From Dendrobium chrysotoxum (lineage: Eukaryota; Streptophyta; Magnoliopsida; Asparagales; Orchidaceae), in the NCBI GenBank assembly GCA_019925795.1, contig CM034310.1:12544764-12608763 (forward strand): DNA of 64,000 nucleotides, in the 5' to 3' direction. Numbering within the stretch: position 1 is the stretch's first letter; each line of letters begins with the position of its first letter. Below the pieces are notes generated by a model that saw nothing but the letters and a program-made list of their open reading frames with translations, had not been told where the DNA came from and made no database searches. This document shows, piece after piece, positions 28,753 through 39,602 of the stretch. The translations under genes were made by a program, and so were the position numbers.

Positions 28753-28765
28753 GATTATCAAAACT
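28753..28765. repeat. Left target-site duplication of the LINE
   Basis: GATTATCAAAACT is a variant of the satellite GGATCAAAACT segment. The identical 13 bases recur at 45907-45919 directly after the LINE's A-tail. Confidence 0.9.
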
Positions 28766-29010
28766 CATTAATATCGACTAAGAATTAAACTATTATAAGA
28801 AATCCTATCCTTTTTACTTAGACTCTTATTTCTGGTTCCGTTCTTTGGTATTTTTTGAGGCGATTCTAGGGTTTACTGGTTGGCTCCTCTGGGTGCCTTC
28901 TTCTTGGATCCTTTTCTCTGGTTTTTCCTGGATGTTTGGTTTCTCCATTTGTGTTTTGGCTCTCATGTTTTTCATTTATTGTGTTTTCTTTCTTTTGTAG
29001 TTCTCGGGTG
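28766..29010 (+). other. 5' UTR of the LINE
   Basis: T-rich leader without a recognisable domain. An ATG at 28936 is in frame with ORF1, but the hydrophobic 25 residues it adds are unlike ORF1 proteins, so I prefer the ATG at 29011. I see no clear internal promoter. Confidence 0.55.
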
Positions 29011-30591
29011 ATGATGACTCCGTCGTCATTAAACCCATGGCTTTCTTTGAATGCTTCAGCTCAAACATGCTCTTTTAATGATGTGCTTGTAAGTTGTTTT
29101 CCTTCTTCTTCTGCCAAGTTAGTTCTGGTTTACACTACTTTTAAGGGCTTACAAGCTTTGATGTTTGACGATCAAGTGGTTTCTCAACTAGCTGGTCCTT
29201 TTCCTTTCATCTTCATTGGTAAATTTATTCTGCGTCACCCTAACCTTGATGTCATTAGGAAGTTTTTTCTTAACTTGAAACTTACTGGAACATTTTTTGT
29301 TGGTTTAATAGACCAACGCCATATCATGATAAAACTCTTGAATGATCTCGATTATAGTCGTATTTTTGCTAGAAGAGCCTACTATATTCTTGGATGTCAA
29401 ATACATTTGCTTAAATGGACTTCTGACTATGATGTTAGTAAGGAATCTCCCATAGCACTGATCTGGCTTTCTTTTCCTAATTTAATGATTCATTTTTTCA
29501 ATTCTTAGATCCTGTGTGCTTTAGCATCCATATTTGGCCATCCACTAAAAATGGACCATGCTATTGTATCTGTATCGCAGCCAGCTATGGCTCATGTTTT
29601 GGTTGAAATGGATATATCGAAGAAACATCCGGGTGAGATCTGGATTGGTTCGGAGGTTAATAGCTATCAACAAAAAGTTATTTTTGAGAATTTTCATATC
29701 TTCTGTAGTCATTGTAAAATGCATGGTCATTGTAATTCAGAATGCTTCATTTTACACCCTCATTTATGGAATATTAAGGATAGTTCTAAAGATCCCAAGG
29801 GGAAGAATGTTTTAGAGAATTAGATATTACACAAAACTTCTAACCTAGTGTAGGAAAATTTATAGGAGGTTAACCCAATTCAAGACAACAGTGATATTCA
29901 CCCTCATGTTACAGAAAATGATGAAACTAAAGTATCGAAGGAGGTTGCTTATACTGTACATGATAGTATGATTATGGCTGATCTAACCCATACGGTCCAA
30001 GGAGGAATTTCTGATCCTCTTTTGTTAGAATCTCAAAATCTTATCACTAATGATGTTGAAAATGTGGATGAACAAATGGTTGCAATTAATCTTAAATAAA
30101 ATTTCGTGTCTATTGCTTCTTAGGTGCCATGTGCTGCTAACAAAAATTTACCTGATTTTGATACTTTGCTGTATAAAGATAATGGTAATCCTAACATCTC
30201 TAATAAATCATATGTGAATGACCAGGATAATATTTCAGAAAGTAGTATGGAAGAAGGGGAATTCATATGGGAGGAATTAGCTGGAAAAGACATTAACCTG
30301 GGAAAAGGCAATGTTTGGAACATTCAGGGTAATGGTATGGCCGGGGAAGAGAATGACTTGGAGGAAGCTAAAGAAATGCAACATGGTTATAATGACAAGA
30401 ACAGAAATAATACTTCATCTATTTGTTATGATAATTGTACGAATGCTAGTGATGCTAAAGTTGTTGTCAATGAAGAGCATGATTTTACTTCAGACAAAAA
30501 CAAGAAAAATAAGAAAATTGAAAACACGATTGTGAACTCTCCTAGGAGTTCCCATTCTCAAACTTCTAATAAATTGCAAATTAATGATTAA
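29011..30591 (+). pseudogene. LINE ORF1, DUF4283-like RNA-binding protein with CCHC knuckle
   Basis: One frame runs the whole length but is broken by in-frame stops, among them TAG at 29506-29508, TAG at 29821-29823, TAA near 30097 and TAG near 30121. The N-terminal part (RHIMIKLLNDLDYSRIFARR, later CQIHLLKWTSDYD and IALIWLSFPNL) matches the DUF4283 pattern of plant LINE ORF1. A zinc knuckle CSHCKMHGHCNSEC follows at about 29704-29745. The tail is acidic and Asn-rich, with EEGEFIWEEL. In active relatives this protein binds the LINE RNA and forms the particle with ORF2; that role is family knowledge, not visible here. Confidence 0.85.
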
Positions 30592-33392
30592 TTTGATTAT
30601 TTGGAATCTTAGGGGTATTGGGTGCCCTTCTTTGAGAATTAGGGTTAAAAATTTATGTAGTATTCATAATATTTTTTTCCTTGTTTTAGCTGAACCTCTT
30701 ATTTCTGTTACAAAGATGGGTGATACAGCTCAGGCTCTTGGTTTCAATCACTTTAAGGAAAATGTTTCTAACAAAATAAGGATTTTTTTGGAAAGACCCG
30801 ATTATCATTGATGTAATTGGTGATTTTATTCAAGTTTTGCTTTGTATAATCAACTTTATGCAGTTTAACTTTTATGCTTCTCTTGTTTATGCATCCTCTT
30901 CTCGTTATACTAAGTTCTTTGGAAACATCTTACTGACTTTTGTGGTTTAATTAATTCCCTGTGGTTAGTGGGTGGTGACTTTAATACTTTTTCTAACCAG
31001 CCTAAAAGGATTGGTAATTCTAACCCTATTTATCAATCTATGTAAGATTTTAACAGCATGATGATGGAGTGCAAACTGGTGGACATTGGCTTCACTAGTA
31101 ATCCCATCACTTGGGATCGTGGTAATATGTGGCAAAGGTTAGACAGGGTGCTTTTTAATGATTTATGGATTAGTACTACTAATAACACTTTTATTGAGCA
31201 TTTAAGTAAAACTTTCTCTAATCATTCTCCTCTGCTTATTGGTATTAATTATACTCATTATGGCTCTTATCCTACTTTTAGATTCCAAAATATGTGGTTA
31301 ATTAATAATTCTTTTAATGATTTGGTCAAAGAGAATTGGGAAGCTCCTCTTCATCCTAATAATGATATTGTTGGTGTGGTTAGATTTTAGCTTAAACTCA
31401 AAAGACTTAAGTATAAAATTAGTTGGTGGAATAGGACTGTTTTTAAAAGTCTTTTTGTGGACATCTTATAAGCCGAGGAAAAAGTTAATTCCTATGAGCT
31501 TACTGCCAAATTAACCCTTTTGAGGTTAATTTTACAATTTTGAAAGAGGCTAACAATTCCCTTTTTGAACTACAAGATCAGGAGGAGGTGTACTGGAAAC
31601 AAAAATCTGCTTCTAAACATCTTATTGAAGGAGATAATAATACTAAGTATTTTTATTTTTTGGTTAAGAAAAACAGAGCCAAAAACTTTATCCATAAAAT
31701 TGTTCTTCATGATTGTACCACTATTGAGGATGAGGAGGATATTGCTAAGTCTGTTGTGGATCATTTCTCTAAATTGTTTAATAAAAATTTTTAACTGCTT
31801 CCTGTTGACAATCTTGAACTTATTCCTTACATGATCAATGAGGTGAATAATAAGAATCTTATTATGCTTCCCTCTTTGGAGGAAGTCAAAAAGATTTTTT
31901 TTGATATGAACGTGGATTCTATGGCTGGGCCTGATGGTTGTACTACAAAATTCTTTCAAAAGACTTGGAGCATTATCTATGATGATTTATATGTTGTTAT
32001 TTTGGATTTCTTTAATGGTAATCCTATTCCTAAATTCTTTTCTAGTACTTCGATTGTGTTGATTCCTCAGAAGGTCGCTGCCAATAAATGGGATGATTTC
32101 TTCCCTATTAGCTTGTACTCTTTTTTCAGTAAGCTGGTTTCTAAAATCCTTATGGAATGAATATCCACTTTGCTTACTAAAATTATTTCTCCTTATCAAA
32201 CGGGTTTGGTCAAAGGTAGATCTATTTCCGATAACATCTTAATGGCTCAAGAGCTTGTTCGTGATTTGGACCGCAAAGTGAGAGGTGGTAATATTATTTT
32301 TAAATTAGATATTGCTAAAGCTTATGATAATCTTAATTGGAATTATTTGTATCATATTTTGTAGATGTTTGGTTTTAATTTTAGGCTTATTAGTTTAATT
32401 TAAAACTGCATTGATGGCTCTCATTTTTTTATTATTGTTAATGGCAAAAGCAATGGTTTTTTTGAATCTTCTCATGGCATCAGACAAGGAGATACAATAT
32501 CTCCTACACTTTTTATAATTACGGCTGAATACCTTTCTAGAGGTCTTACCCACCACTATGAAAACTACCCAAACCTTTGCTATAGAACATCTAGTGGTAT
32601 CCCAATCTCTCATTTAAGTTTTACTGATGATGTTATAATCTTTTCTAATGGTTCTATTAATATGGTTAATATTCTTATTAGTTTTTTAAACAATTTTGAG
32701 TTGGTTAGTGGTTTAAAACTTAGTAGAAATAAGTGATGCTTTATTAATTCTATAAAGATAACTACTAACCGTATTAATGTTATCAAGGGCATCTCTAGTT
32801 TTTTGCAAGGTTTTCTTCCTTTAAAATATCTTGGTGTCCCTCTTTTCAAAGGCCATAAAAAATCTTTCCTTTTTGATGATCTTATTGATGCCCTGAATAA
32901 TAGACTAAATTCTTGGGATTTTAATTTTCTTAGCTATGGTGGTAGATTGGTGTTGATCAAGAGTGTTCTTTGCTCCTTACCCATACATTTTTCTTACTAT
33001 TGAGCCTACTACTGATGTTTGTAACAGACTTGAAAAATTGTTCAAAAAGTGCTTCGAGAAAGGTAAAAGTGATAATACTAAAATCATCTGGACTAATTGG
33101 AATAATTGTTGTGGTGTGTTGGAAGAAGGTTCTTTGGGATGCAAGAATACGACGGATTTAGCACATTCATTTTCCTTCATATTATGGTTTAATTTTTGTG
33201 TTAATACTAGTCTGTCGTCTAAGTTTATGATTGCTAAGTATTGTGTTGGTAATCATCTTATTGTCGTTACTTATAAAAGAGGGGATTCTAGAGTTTGGAA
33301 AAGACATTGTAATATCAAGTGGAAAGGGGAACCTTATATTAATTGGGGTATTGGTTGTGCTAATCTTTATTTTTGACAGGGTGAGTAGATGG
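30584..33392 (+). pseudogene. LINE ORF2, 5' part: endonuclease and reverse transcriptase, broken
   Basis: The start ATG overlaps the end of ORF1, and the N-terminus MINLIIWNLRGIG is typical of an AP-like endonuclease; further endonuclease signs are GGDFNTF near 30968, DRVLFND near 31143 and SNHSPLL near 31220. RT blocks follow: KLDIAKAYD at about 32302-32328 (first catalytic Asp), GIRQGDTISP near 32480 and FTDDVIIF from 32620 (catalytic DD). PLKYLGVPL lies near 32820. Frame changes or stops occur near 30811, 31050, 31390, 31794, 32160, 32364 and 32735. Element B then splits the gene at 33392. Confidence 0.87.
33388..33392. repeat. Left target-site duplication of element B
   Basis: GATGG before the LTR is repeated exactly at 43129-43133 after the other LTR. 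A 5-bp duplication is the usual length for Ty1/copia integrase. Confidence 0.92.
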
Positions 33393-35051
33393 TGAAAGTT
33401 CGAAAGGGATGTTAAGCCCTACTGAACTAGTCCCGAGGCTAACCAAGAGGGGGGGGTGAATTGGTTATTTAAAAATTTCACGATAACAACAAAAATCTTT
33501 TCGATACTTAGCAGCGGAAACAAGTAAACAATAACGAAAAGATCAACCAACGATAATCACCCAAGCAGTTTATATTGAAAAGTAAAGTGCAAAACTGAAT
33601 CAGAAAAGCAAACCAGATTTTATAGTGGTTCGGTCAACTTGACCTACGTCCACTCCCCGGAGCCTCCCCTCCGGGTATTGCACTAAACGAAAGTCACTCT
33701 CCTTTTGCTCCCACAGCAAGGCGGAGAAGCCTGTACAAAATACCTCCTTTTCACCACACGGTGAGGCAGAGAAACTGACCTCCTTTCGCTTCCTCCTGAA
33801 GCAGGCAGAGAACCTTTGAACTCCTTTTGCTTCCACCTGAAGCGGGCAGAGAACCCCGGATCTTCTTGCGAACGATCCTCCCACGAAGAACACCGACTAG
33901 ACGACAGACGACGAGCGGAGAAGACGACTCTGATCCGTGCTTGGAGCAACCTTAGTGAATCCCTCACTAACTCCCCCTCACAAGATCTCTTCTCTCTCTC
34001 CCAACTCTCTCTTCTCTCTAGGGTTTCTCAGGGAAGGAAGGCAGCAAAAGATTTTTCCAAAAGTTGGAAAAAAGTTCTTTTAAAGGAGGGCTTAAAATTT
34101 ACCCTAAATCTCAACTGGTCGGCTAATATCGTCCAGGACGATCGGTAGATCGTCCTGTACGATCAGTTCAAATTCAGCTGATTTAGTCTGGACAATTAGG
34201 CTCTTCTGGACGATCAGTAGAAAAAGTTGTTCATATCGTCCCGTACGATACTACGATCGTCCGGGACGATTAGTGCAAATTGAGGAAAATCGTCCAGAAG
34301 ACAGTTCGGGTCGTCCAGAGAAATCTGTGCTGGACGACCAAAAAATGACTTGATCGTCCAGGACGATTTGGACATCGTCCTGTACGATTAGTTCAAAAAG
34401 GCCCAAAATCGTCCTGAACACAGTTCGGGTCGTACAGCTGAAATGCACAAGACGATCACGATCGTCCGGGACGATCCTACGATCGTCCAGGACGATGTGA
34501 TCGTATCAATTAAACATTAATTGCTTTCCTTAATTACCAGACTAATTTAGGCATGATTGTAGTGCATCGTCCAAGACGATACACGTATCGTCCGGGACGA
34601 TCAGACCAAAATACTTAAAATAAAACTTGCCTAACTTAATCTGGCGGCTGGAAATTTCTGATTTGAGCATATCGTCCCGTACGATCCAAAGATCGTCCAG
34701 GACGATCTGCTTAATCAGACCCTCTTAACTTAGTCGTCCTAATTAGGATTTCTGTTTTAACTGGATCGTCCAGGACGATGATACTATCGTCCAGGACGAT
34801 CTGAACAAAATTTTAACAGAAACTCTAATTCACTCAATCTCTCTCCCTGAGTGTGTGTGTGCAAGGTTACTTAGCTAGGGAATCAGTTACATTACAATTG
34901 ACTCAATAAAAGAAAAAATCATACATTTGACACACTTGGACCCGATCTTGAGTTGGCTTGAGTAGCTTGCGGTCTTTTGTGCCTGAAACTGATTAGCCAA
35001 GACAAACACACTGGAAACATGTTTGTCATCATCAAAATCAGATTTGCAACA
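33393..35051 (-). repeat. 3' LTR of element B
   Basis: On the minus strand it begins TGTTGCAAATC and ends CTTTCA. U3 (34120-35051) contains about twenty copies or variants of ATCGTCCAGGACGAT, often in close pairs. U5 (about 33600-34000) contains three tandem units with AGAGAACC and GAAGC(A/G)GGC. A TATA-like TTTAAAAG lies between them on the minus strand near 34080. Confidence 0.95.
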
Positions 35052-35081
35052 ATCTCCCCCTTTTTGATGATGGCAAACATT
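35018..35081 (-). promoter_or_regulatory. Polypurine tract of B in a hairpin-capable inverted repeat
   Basis: The tract (plus strand ATCTCCCCCTTTTT, from 35052) abuts the LTR. Arms at 35018-35037 and 35062-35081 are 20 bp long and pair except at one or two positions. One arm lies in the LTR and the other in the internal region, so the full structure exists only at this 3' boundary and not at the 5' LTR. Confidence 0.75.
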
Positions 35082-36541
35082 TGTAAAGTAGTCTGAAAAC
35101 CAAGGTAAACTAGGAGATCAAACAAAACAAATATTTTTTTTTTAATTTTCATTTAACAGCTCAAACAATACAGAAAACATGAAACAGAAAAATAGAAACA
35201 GACACGACACGACTACAACTGACTCCCCCTTTTGACATCACAAAAAGGAGGAGGGAAAAACATATCACGGAAATAAAACATAAAATAAAACATACACAGA
35301 ACAACAACAAAACAGGAAAATCAGAATTCTTCCTTGATTTTAGATTCAAAAACCAATGACAGGACGATTGACAGCGCTGATATCCAGAAAAGGTTGGAAA
35401 TAATCAACTTTCGTAACTCCGACCCCGGGCACCTTATCGATGCAAACCTCTTTCAAAACAAAAATCCGATTCAGAATAAAAGACATCCTTTCAAGCCTCG
35501 TTCCAGAAAAATATCTGATATAATAGTGTTACAAAGTAAAAAATCAGAAATCGGGATTTTCAAAACTCAAGCTTTTGAAAATATTAAGTGGCGCACAGAT
35601 TTTTCTAAAACATTTAATAATCTGAAAGGAAAGAAAGCTTGTGTTGGGCTCATTTTGTGCCTCTTTTTCAAATTGGTTGGCGCTTTGCGCATCTTTTGAT
35701 TTTTGATACACTTTGTGTATCCAATTTGGCAATTTTGCATCTTTTCAATTTTGGGCTCATTTTATGCCTCTTTTTCAAATTATCTGGCGCACTGCGCATC
35801 TTTTATAAGCTTTCTCCTTTTCATAATCATTAAAGAGTCTCAGCTGTGAGATTATCTTCCAAACATAGGAGATGACTCTCCGCAGTAAGGAAGAACGATT
35901 CACAAAACAAAACCCATACAACATATGATAAATGCAATCACTTGATTTAGAAAATCAAACTAATGACTCAAGACTTTGAAAAATACTATTGATATGAGGC
36001 AGATTATTGTAGGAAGATAAAATAATCTCTATTTCAAAAACTAACATTTTAATTTTGAAAAGGATTTTTATTCAAAAGAAACTACACACCAGAAAAGGAG
36101 TTAGAGGAAGAGAAACAATTATCAATGTTTCTCCCCTTTAACAGATTCAGCGAAGTCAATCACTGCTTATCAGCTTCCAAACCAAAACAAGGTAAAAACT
36201 CTCAGTCAAAAATTCAGATCGCCAGAAGTAGTGAGCGGTGATCAGATCTTGAAAAGCATAAAACAATAAGTGCAAGATATGAACCCGTAAATAAATAAAA
36301 ATAGGTAGAAAATCATAGCAAAGTAAATACTCAAATCAAACTAACAAAAAGGGTAACACAGAAATCAGCAGAAGAAATAAAATCAATTGAAAGCAAATAA
36401 TCAAACCAAAACTAACTAACAGAAATCAGAAATCACAATACAAAAACTAACTAACAGAAATCAGAAAACAGAATACAAAAAAACTAACTAGCAGAAATCA
36501 GAATACCAATCATAACAATCATAAATCAGCAGTCATCAGAA
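35052..36541 (-). other. Noncoding 3' internal region of element B
   Basis: There is no credible reading frame. A second polypurine-like motif lies at 35223-35250 (CTCCCCCTTTTGACATCAC then AAAAAGG). Short repeated units with GCGCA/TGCGC inverted cores lie at 35640-35810. From 36300 to 36540 the DNA is A-rich with several AACTAACAGAAATCAGAA-like tandem pieces. No envelope-like ORF is present here, unlike the remnant in element Z. Confidence 0.7.
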
Positions 36542-39500
36542 TCAAGCATTTATATCAATCACTCCTAATCTGGTTCTCAAAATGCTGAATGAGTCAAAGG
36601 CCAGTGGTTTAGTGAATATGTCAGCCAGCTGATTTTCAGTTGCTACGTGGTGTAGCTCAATGTCCCCTTTTGTAACATGGTCCCTAATGAAGTGATGCCT
36701 AATGTCAATGTGTTTGGTCCTAGAATGTTGGATTGGATTCTTAGAGATACAGATGGCACTAGTATTATCACACAGAACAGAAATTGTGCCAACAGGTACT
36801 CCTAAATCCAAGACTTGCTGCTTCAACCAAAGAACTTGGGTCACACAACTCCCTAAGGCAATGTACTCAGCTTCAGCAGTGGAAAGTGCAACTGAGTTCT
36901 GTTTTCTACTGGACCAAGAGACTAACGACTGTCCTATAAATTGACAAGTCCCAGAAGTACTCTTCCTATCCACCCTACACCCCGCAAAGTCAGAATCAGA
37001 ATATCCAAAGATCTCAAAAGAGGTGCTGTGCCTAGGGTACCAAATTCCTAGGTTTGGGGTTCCTAAAAGATATCTAAGAATTCTCTTAACAGCAGTCAGG
37101 TGGGACTCTTTAGGATTAGCCTGAAACCTAGCACAAAGACAGACACTAAACATGATATCAGGTCGGCTAGCAGTCAGGTAAAGCAGTGACCCTATTATCC
37201 CTCTATACTTCTTTTGATCAACAGATTTTCCATTTGAATCCTTATCTAACTGAACTGAGGAGGGCATGGGAGTATTGATTGGCTTGGCTTTGTCCATTTC
37301 ATATTTCTTCAAAATGTCCTTAGTGTATTTTGATTGATTGAGAAAGGTTCCATCATCCGTTTGCCTTATGCTAAACCCCAAAAGTAGGACAATTCTCCCA
37401 TCATACTCATCTCAAACTCTTTACTCATTGTTTTAGAAAACTCTTCACATAAGTATTTATCAGAAGATCCAAAAATTATATCATCAACATAGATCTGGAC
37501 AATGAGTAAGTCATCTCCTAATCTCCTCAGAAAAAGGGTGGTGTCTACGCTCCCCTTAACAAACTCTCTTTCTAACAGGAATGTGCTAAGCCTCTCATAC
37601 CAAGCTCTCGGTGCCTGTTTCAATCCATATAAGGCCTTTTTTAATTTATAGACATGACTTGGATATTGGGAACTCTCAAAACCTGGGGGTTGTTCTACAA
37701 AAACATCTTCTTTAATTACCCCATTTAAAAAGTCACTCTTGACATCCATTTGAAACAGCTTAAATCCCTTATAACAGGCAAAGGCTAGTAGCACTCTAAT
37801 GGCTTCCAATCTAGCTACAGGGGCAAAAGTTTCCTCAAAATCTATCCCTTCTATCTGATTATACCCCTTAGCCACCAATCTTGCCTTATTTCTCACCACC
37901 ACACCAGAATCATTCATCTTATTCTTAAAGACCCACTTGGTTCCCACAATACTTTGATTTTTAGGTCTTTCTACTAACTCCCAAACATCATTCCTTACAA
38001 ATTGATTCAATTCTTCCTGCATAGCTAAAATCCAAAATTCATCCGACAGGGCTTGATTGATGTTGGTGGGTTCAGTCATTGAGATAAAGGCAGAATGGTT
38101 TACTTCCTTCCTAAGTCCATGCCTAGTCCTAACACCTTCAGAAGGGTCTCCTAAGATCAGTTCTTTAGGATGACTCGAAGAATATCTCCAATCTCTAGGC
38201 AATGTGGTTTGAGGTTCTACCCTTTCCTCCAAATTTGTATTTCCAACTCCTTGGGTAACCTCAACAATCTCTTCATCTTCTACTTCAGATCTAGACTCCT
38301 TAGGATCAGATTCATCAAACACTACATGGGTTGTTTCTTCCACCACCAAAGTCCTCCTATTGAACACCCTAAAGGATTTCCCCACACTTGAATATCCTAA
38401 GAACATTCCTTCATCAGATTTGGGGTCAAATTTTCCTAAGGGTGACTTCCCGTTGTTTAGAATGAAAACCTTACAGCCAAAGACATGGAGGTGGGACAGA
38501 TTTGGAGTTCTACCCTTAATGATCTCATAAGGTGTCTTGTTCAGCTTGACTCTCACATTTACCCTATTCAGCACATAACAGGCAGTGTTCACCGCTTTAG
38601 CCCAAAAGTATTTAGGAAGTGAATACTCGGCAAGCATGGCTCTAGCGGCTTCCACTAAGGTCCTGTTCTTCCTTTCAGCTACCCCGTTCTGCTGAGGGGT
38701 CCTAGGAGCTGAAAAATTGTGACTAATCCCATGATTCTCACAAAAACTTCCAAATCTTTCATTTTCAAACTCCCTCCCGTGATCACTATGGATGGTAATA
38801 ATCTCACATCCTAACTTCTTCTGAATCTAAGTAGAGAAAGATCTAAACTCATCAAATGACTCAGATTTGTGTGACAAAAACTTAACCCAAGTGAATCTTG
38901 AATAATCATCAACAATCACAAAACCATAGACTCTCCCCCCTAAGCTGGCAGTGCTAATGGGTCCAAAGAGGTCCATGTGAAGAACTTCTAAAGGTCTAGA
39001 GGTGCTAATGTCCTTAACTGAGTGAAAAGAGGACTGGACTTGCTTCCCCAACTGACAGGCACCACACAGGTGATCCTTAGTGAACTTAAGCTTGGGCACA
39101 CTTCTAACTAAGTCCTTTTGGGTGACTCTCCTAAGGGTTTTCATACTGGCATGACACAATCTCCTATGCCATAACCAAGACTCATCAGCAGCAATTTTTA
39201 AGCAAATTGAATTATCAGATTTAATGCTACTTACATCCAGCTTGTAGACATTGTTGATCCTTTGCCCCTCCAAAACAACTTCATCATTTAAGCTTAAAAT
39301 GCAGCCAGTGGGCAGGAATTTGATGCTGTATCCCTTGTCGCAGAGTTGACTAATGCTCAGCAAGTTGTGTTTCAGTCCATCTACAAGCAAAACATTATCA
39401 ATCACAAAATTCTTTGAATCACCAATCATACCTGTGCCTACCACCTTCCTAGTGGTGTTATCTCCAAGTGTAACCTTGCCTCCAGCTCTGGCCTCCAGCG

Positions 39501-39591
39501 AAATAAACTGATTTGCATCTCCAGTCATATGTCTAGAACATCCGCTGTCCAGGTACCACATGCTCTCACGAGGTCTTGTGTGAGAGCACAC
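36542..39591 (-). pseudogene. pol: pol of element B (protease, integrase, RT, RNase H), two breaks
   Basis: The frame opens at GTG 39591, right after a TAG, 11 nt past the gag stop and in a different frame. Visible in order: protease YLDSGCS; the HHCC zinc region (WHRRLCH, CGACQ); integrase core with HMDLFGP, HSDHGGEF and QQNGVAERK; RT with YVDD intact; RNase H ending in HIDIRHHFIRDHV and a stop at 36542. Breaks: TAG at 38827-38829 where D has Trp (residue 255), cutting the integrase core between its first and second Asp; and one T fewer in a run at 37380-37383, shifting frame inside RT. The rest is open. These breaks are recent, given the near-identical LTRs. Confidence 0.92.
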
Positions 39592-39602
39592 CTATAAAAT
39601 CA

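Larger units (their letters stand above)
11985..28765. repeat. 51-bp tandem satellite array, left segment
   Basis: About 330 head-to-tail units of 51 bp. A typical unit begins GATCGTATGATGGGG, has GGAATATGCCCATCAT in its middle and ends GGATCAAAACTGGGA; for example two starts at 15181 and 15232 are 51 bp apart. Units differ from each other at many positions, so the array is not freshly homogenised. Each has two GATC sites 14 bp apart and an inverted repeat ATGATGGG...CCCATCAT. The first units next to element A are more diverged, as is common at array edges. Both strands can be open for long stretches because 51 is a multiple of three. I do not recognise the family. Confidence 0.97.

Noticed and set aside
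11985..28765. Regular repeats that might suggest a CRISPR-like array
   Set aside because: Repeats are head to tail with no unique spacers and no cas genes, and the surroundings are plant retroelements.
31570..31959. 129-codon minus-strand frame in the LINE
   Set aside because: Antisense to ORF2, which is clearly the coding strand from the RT motifs.
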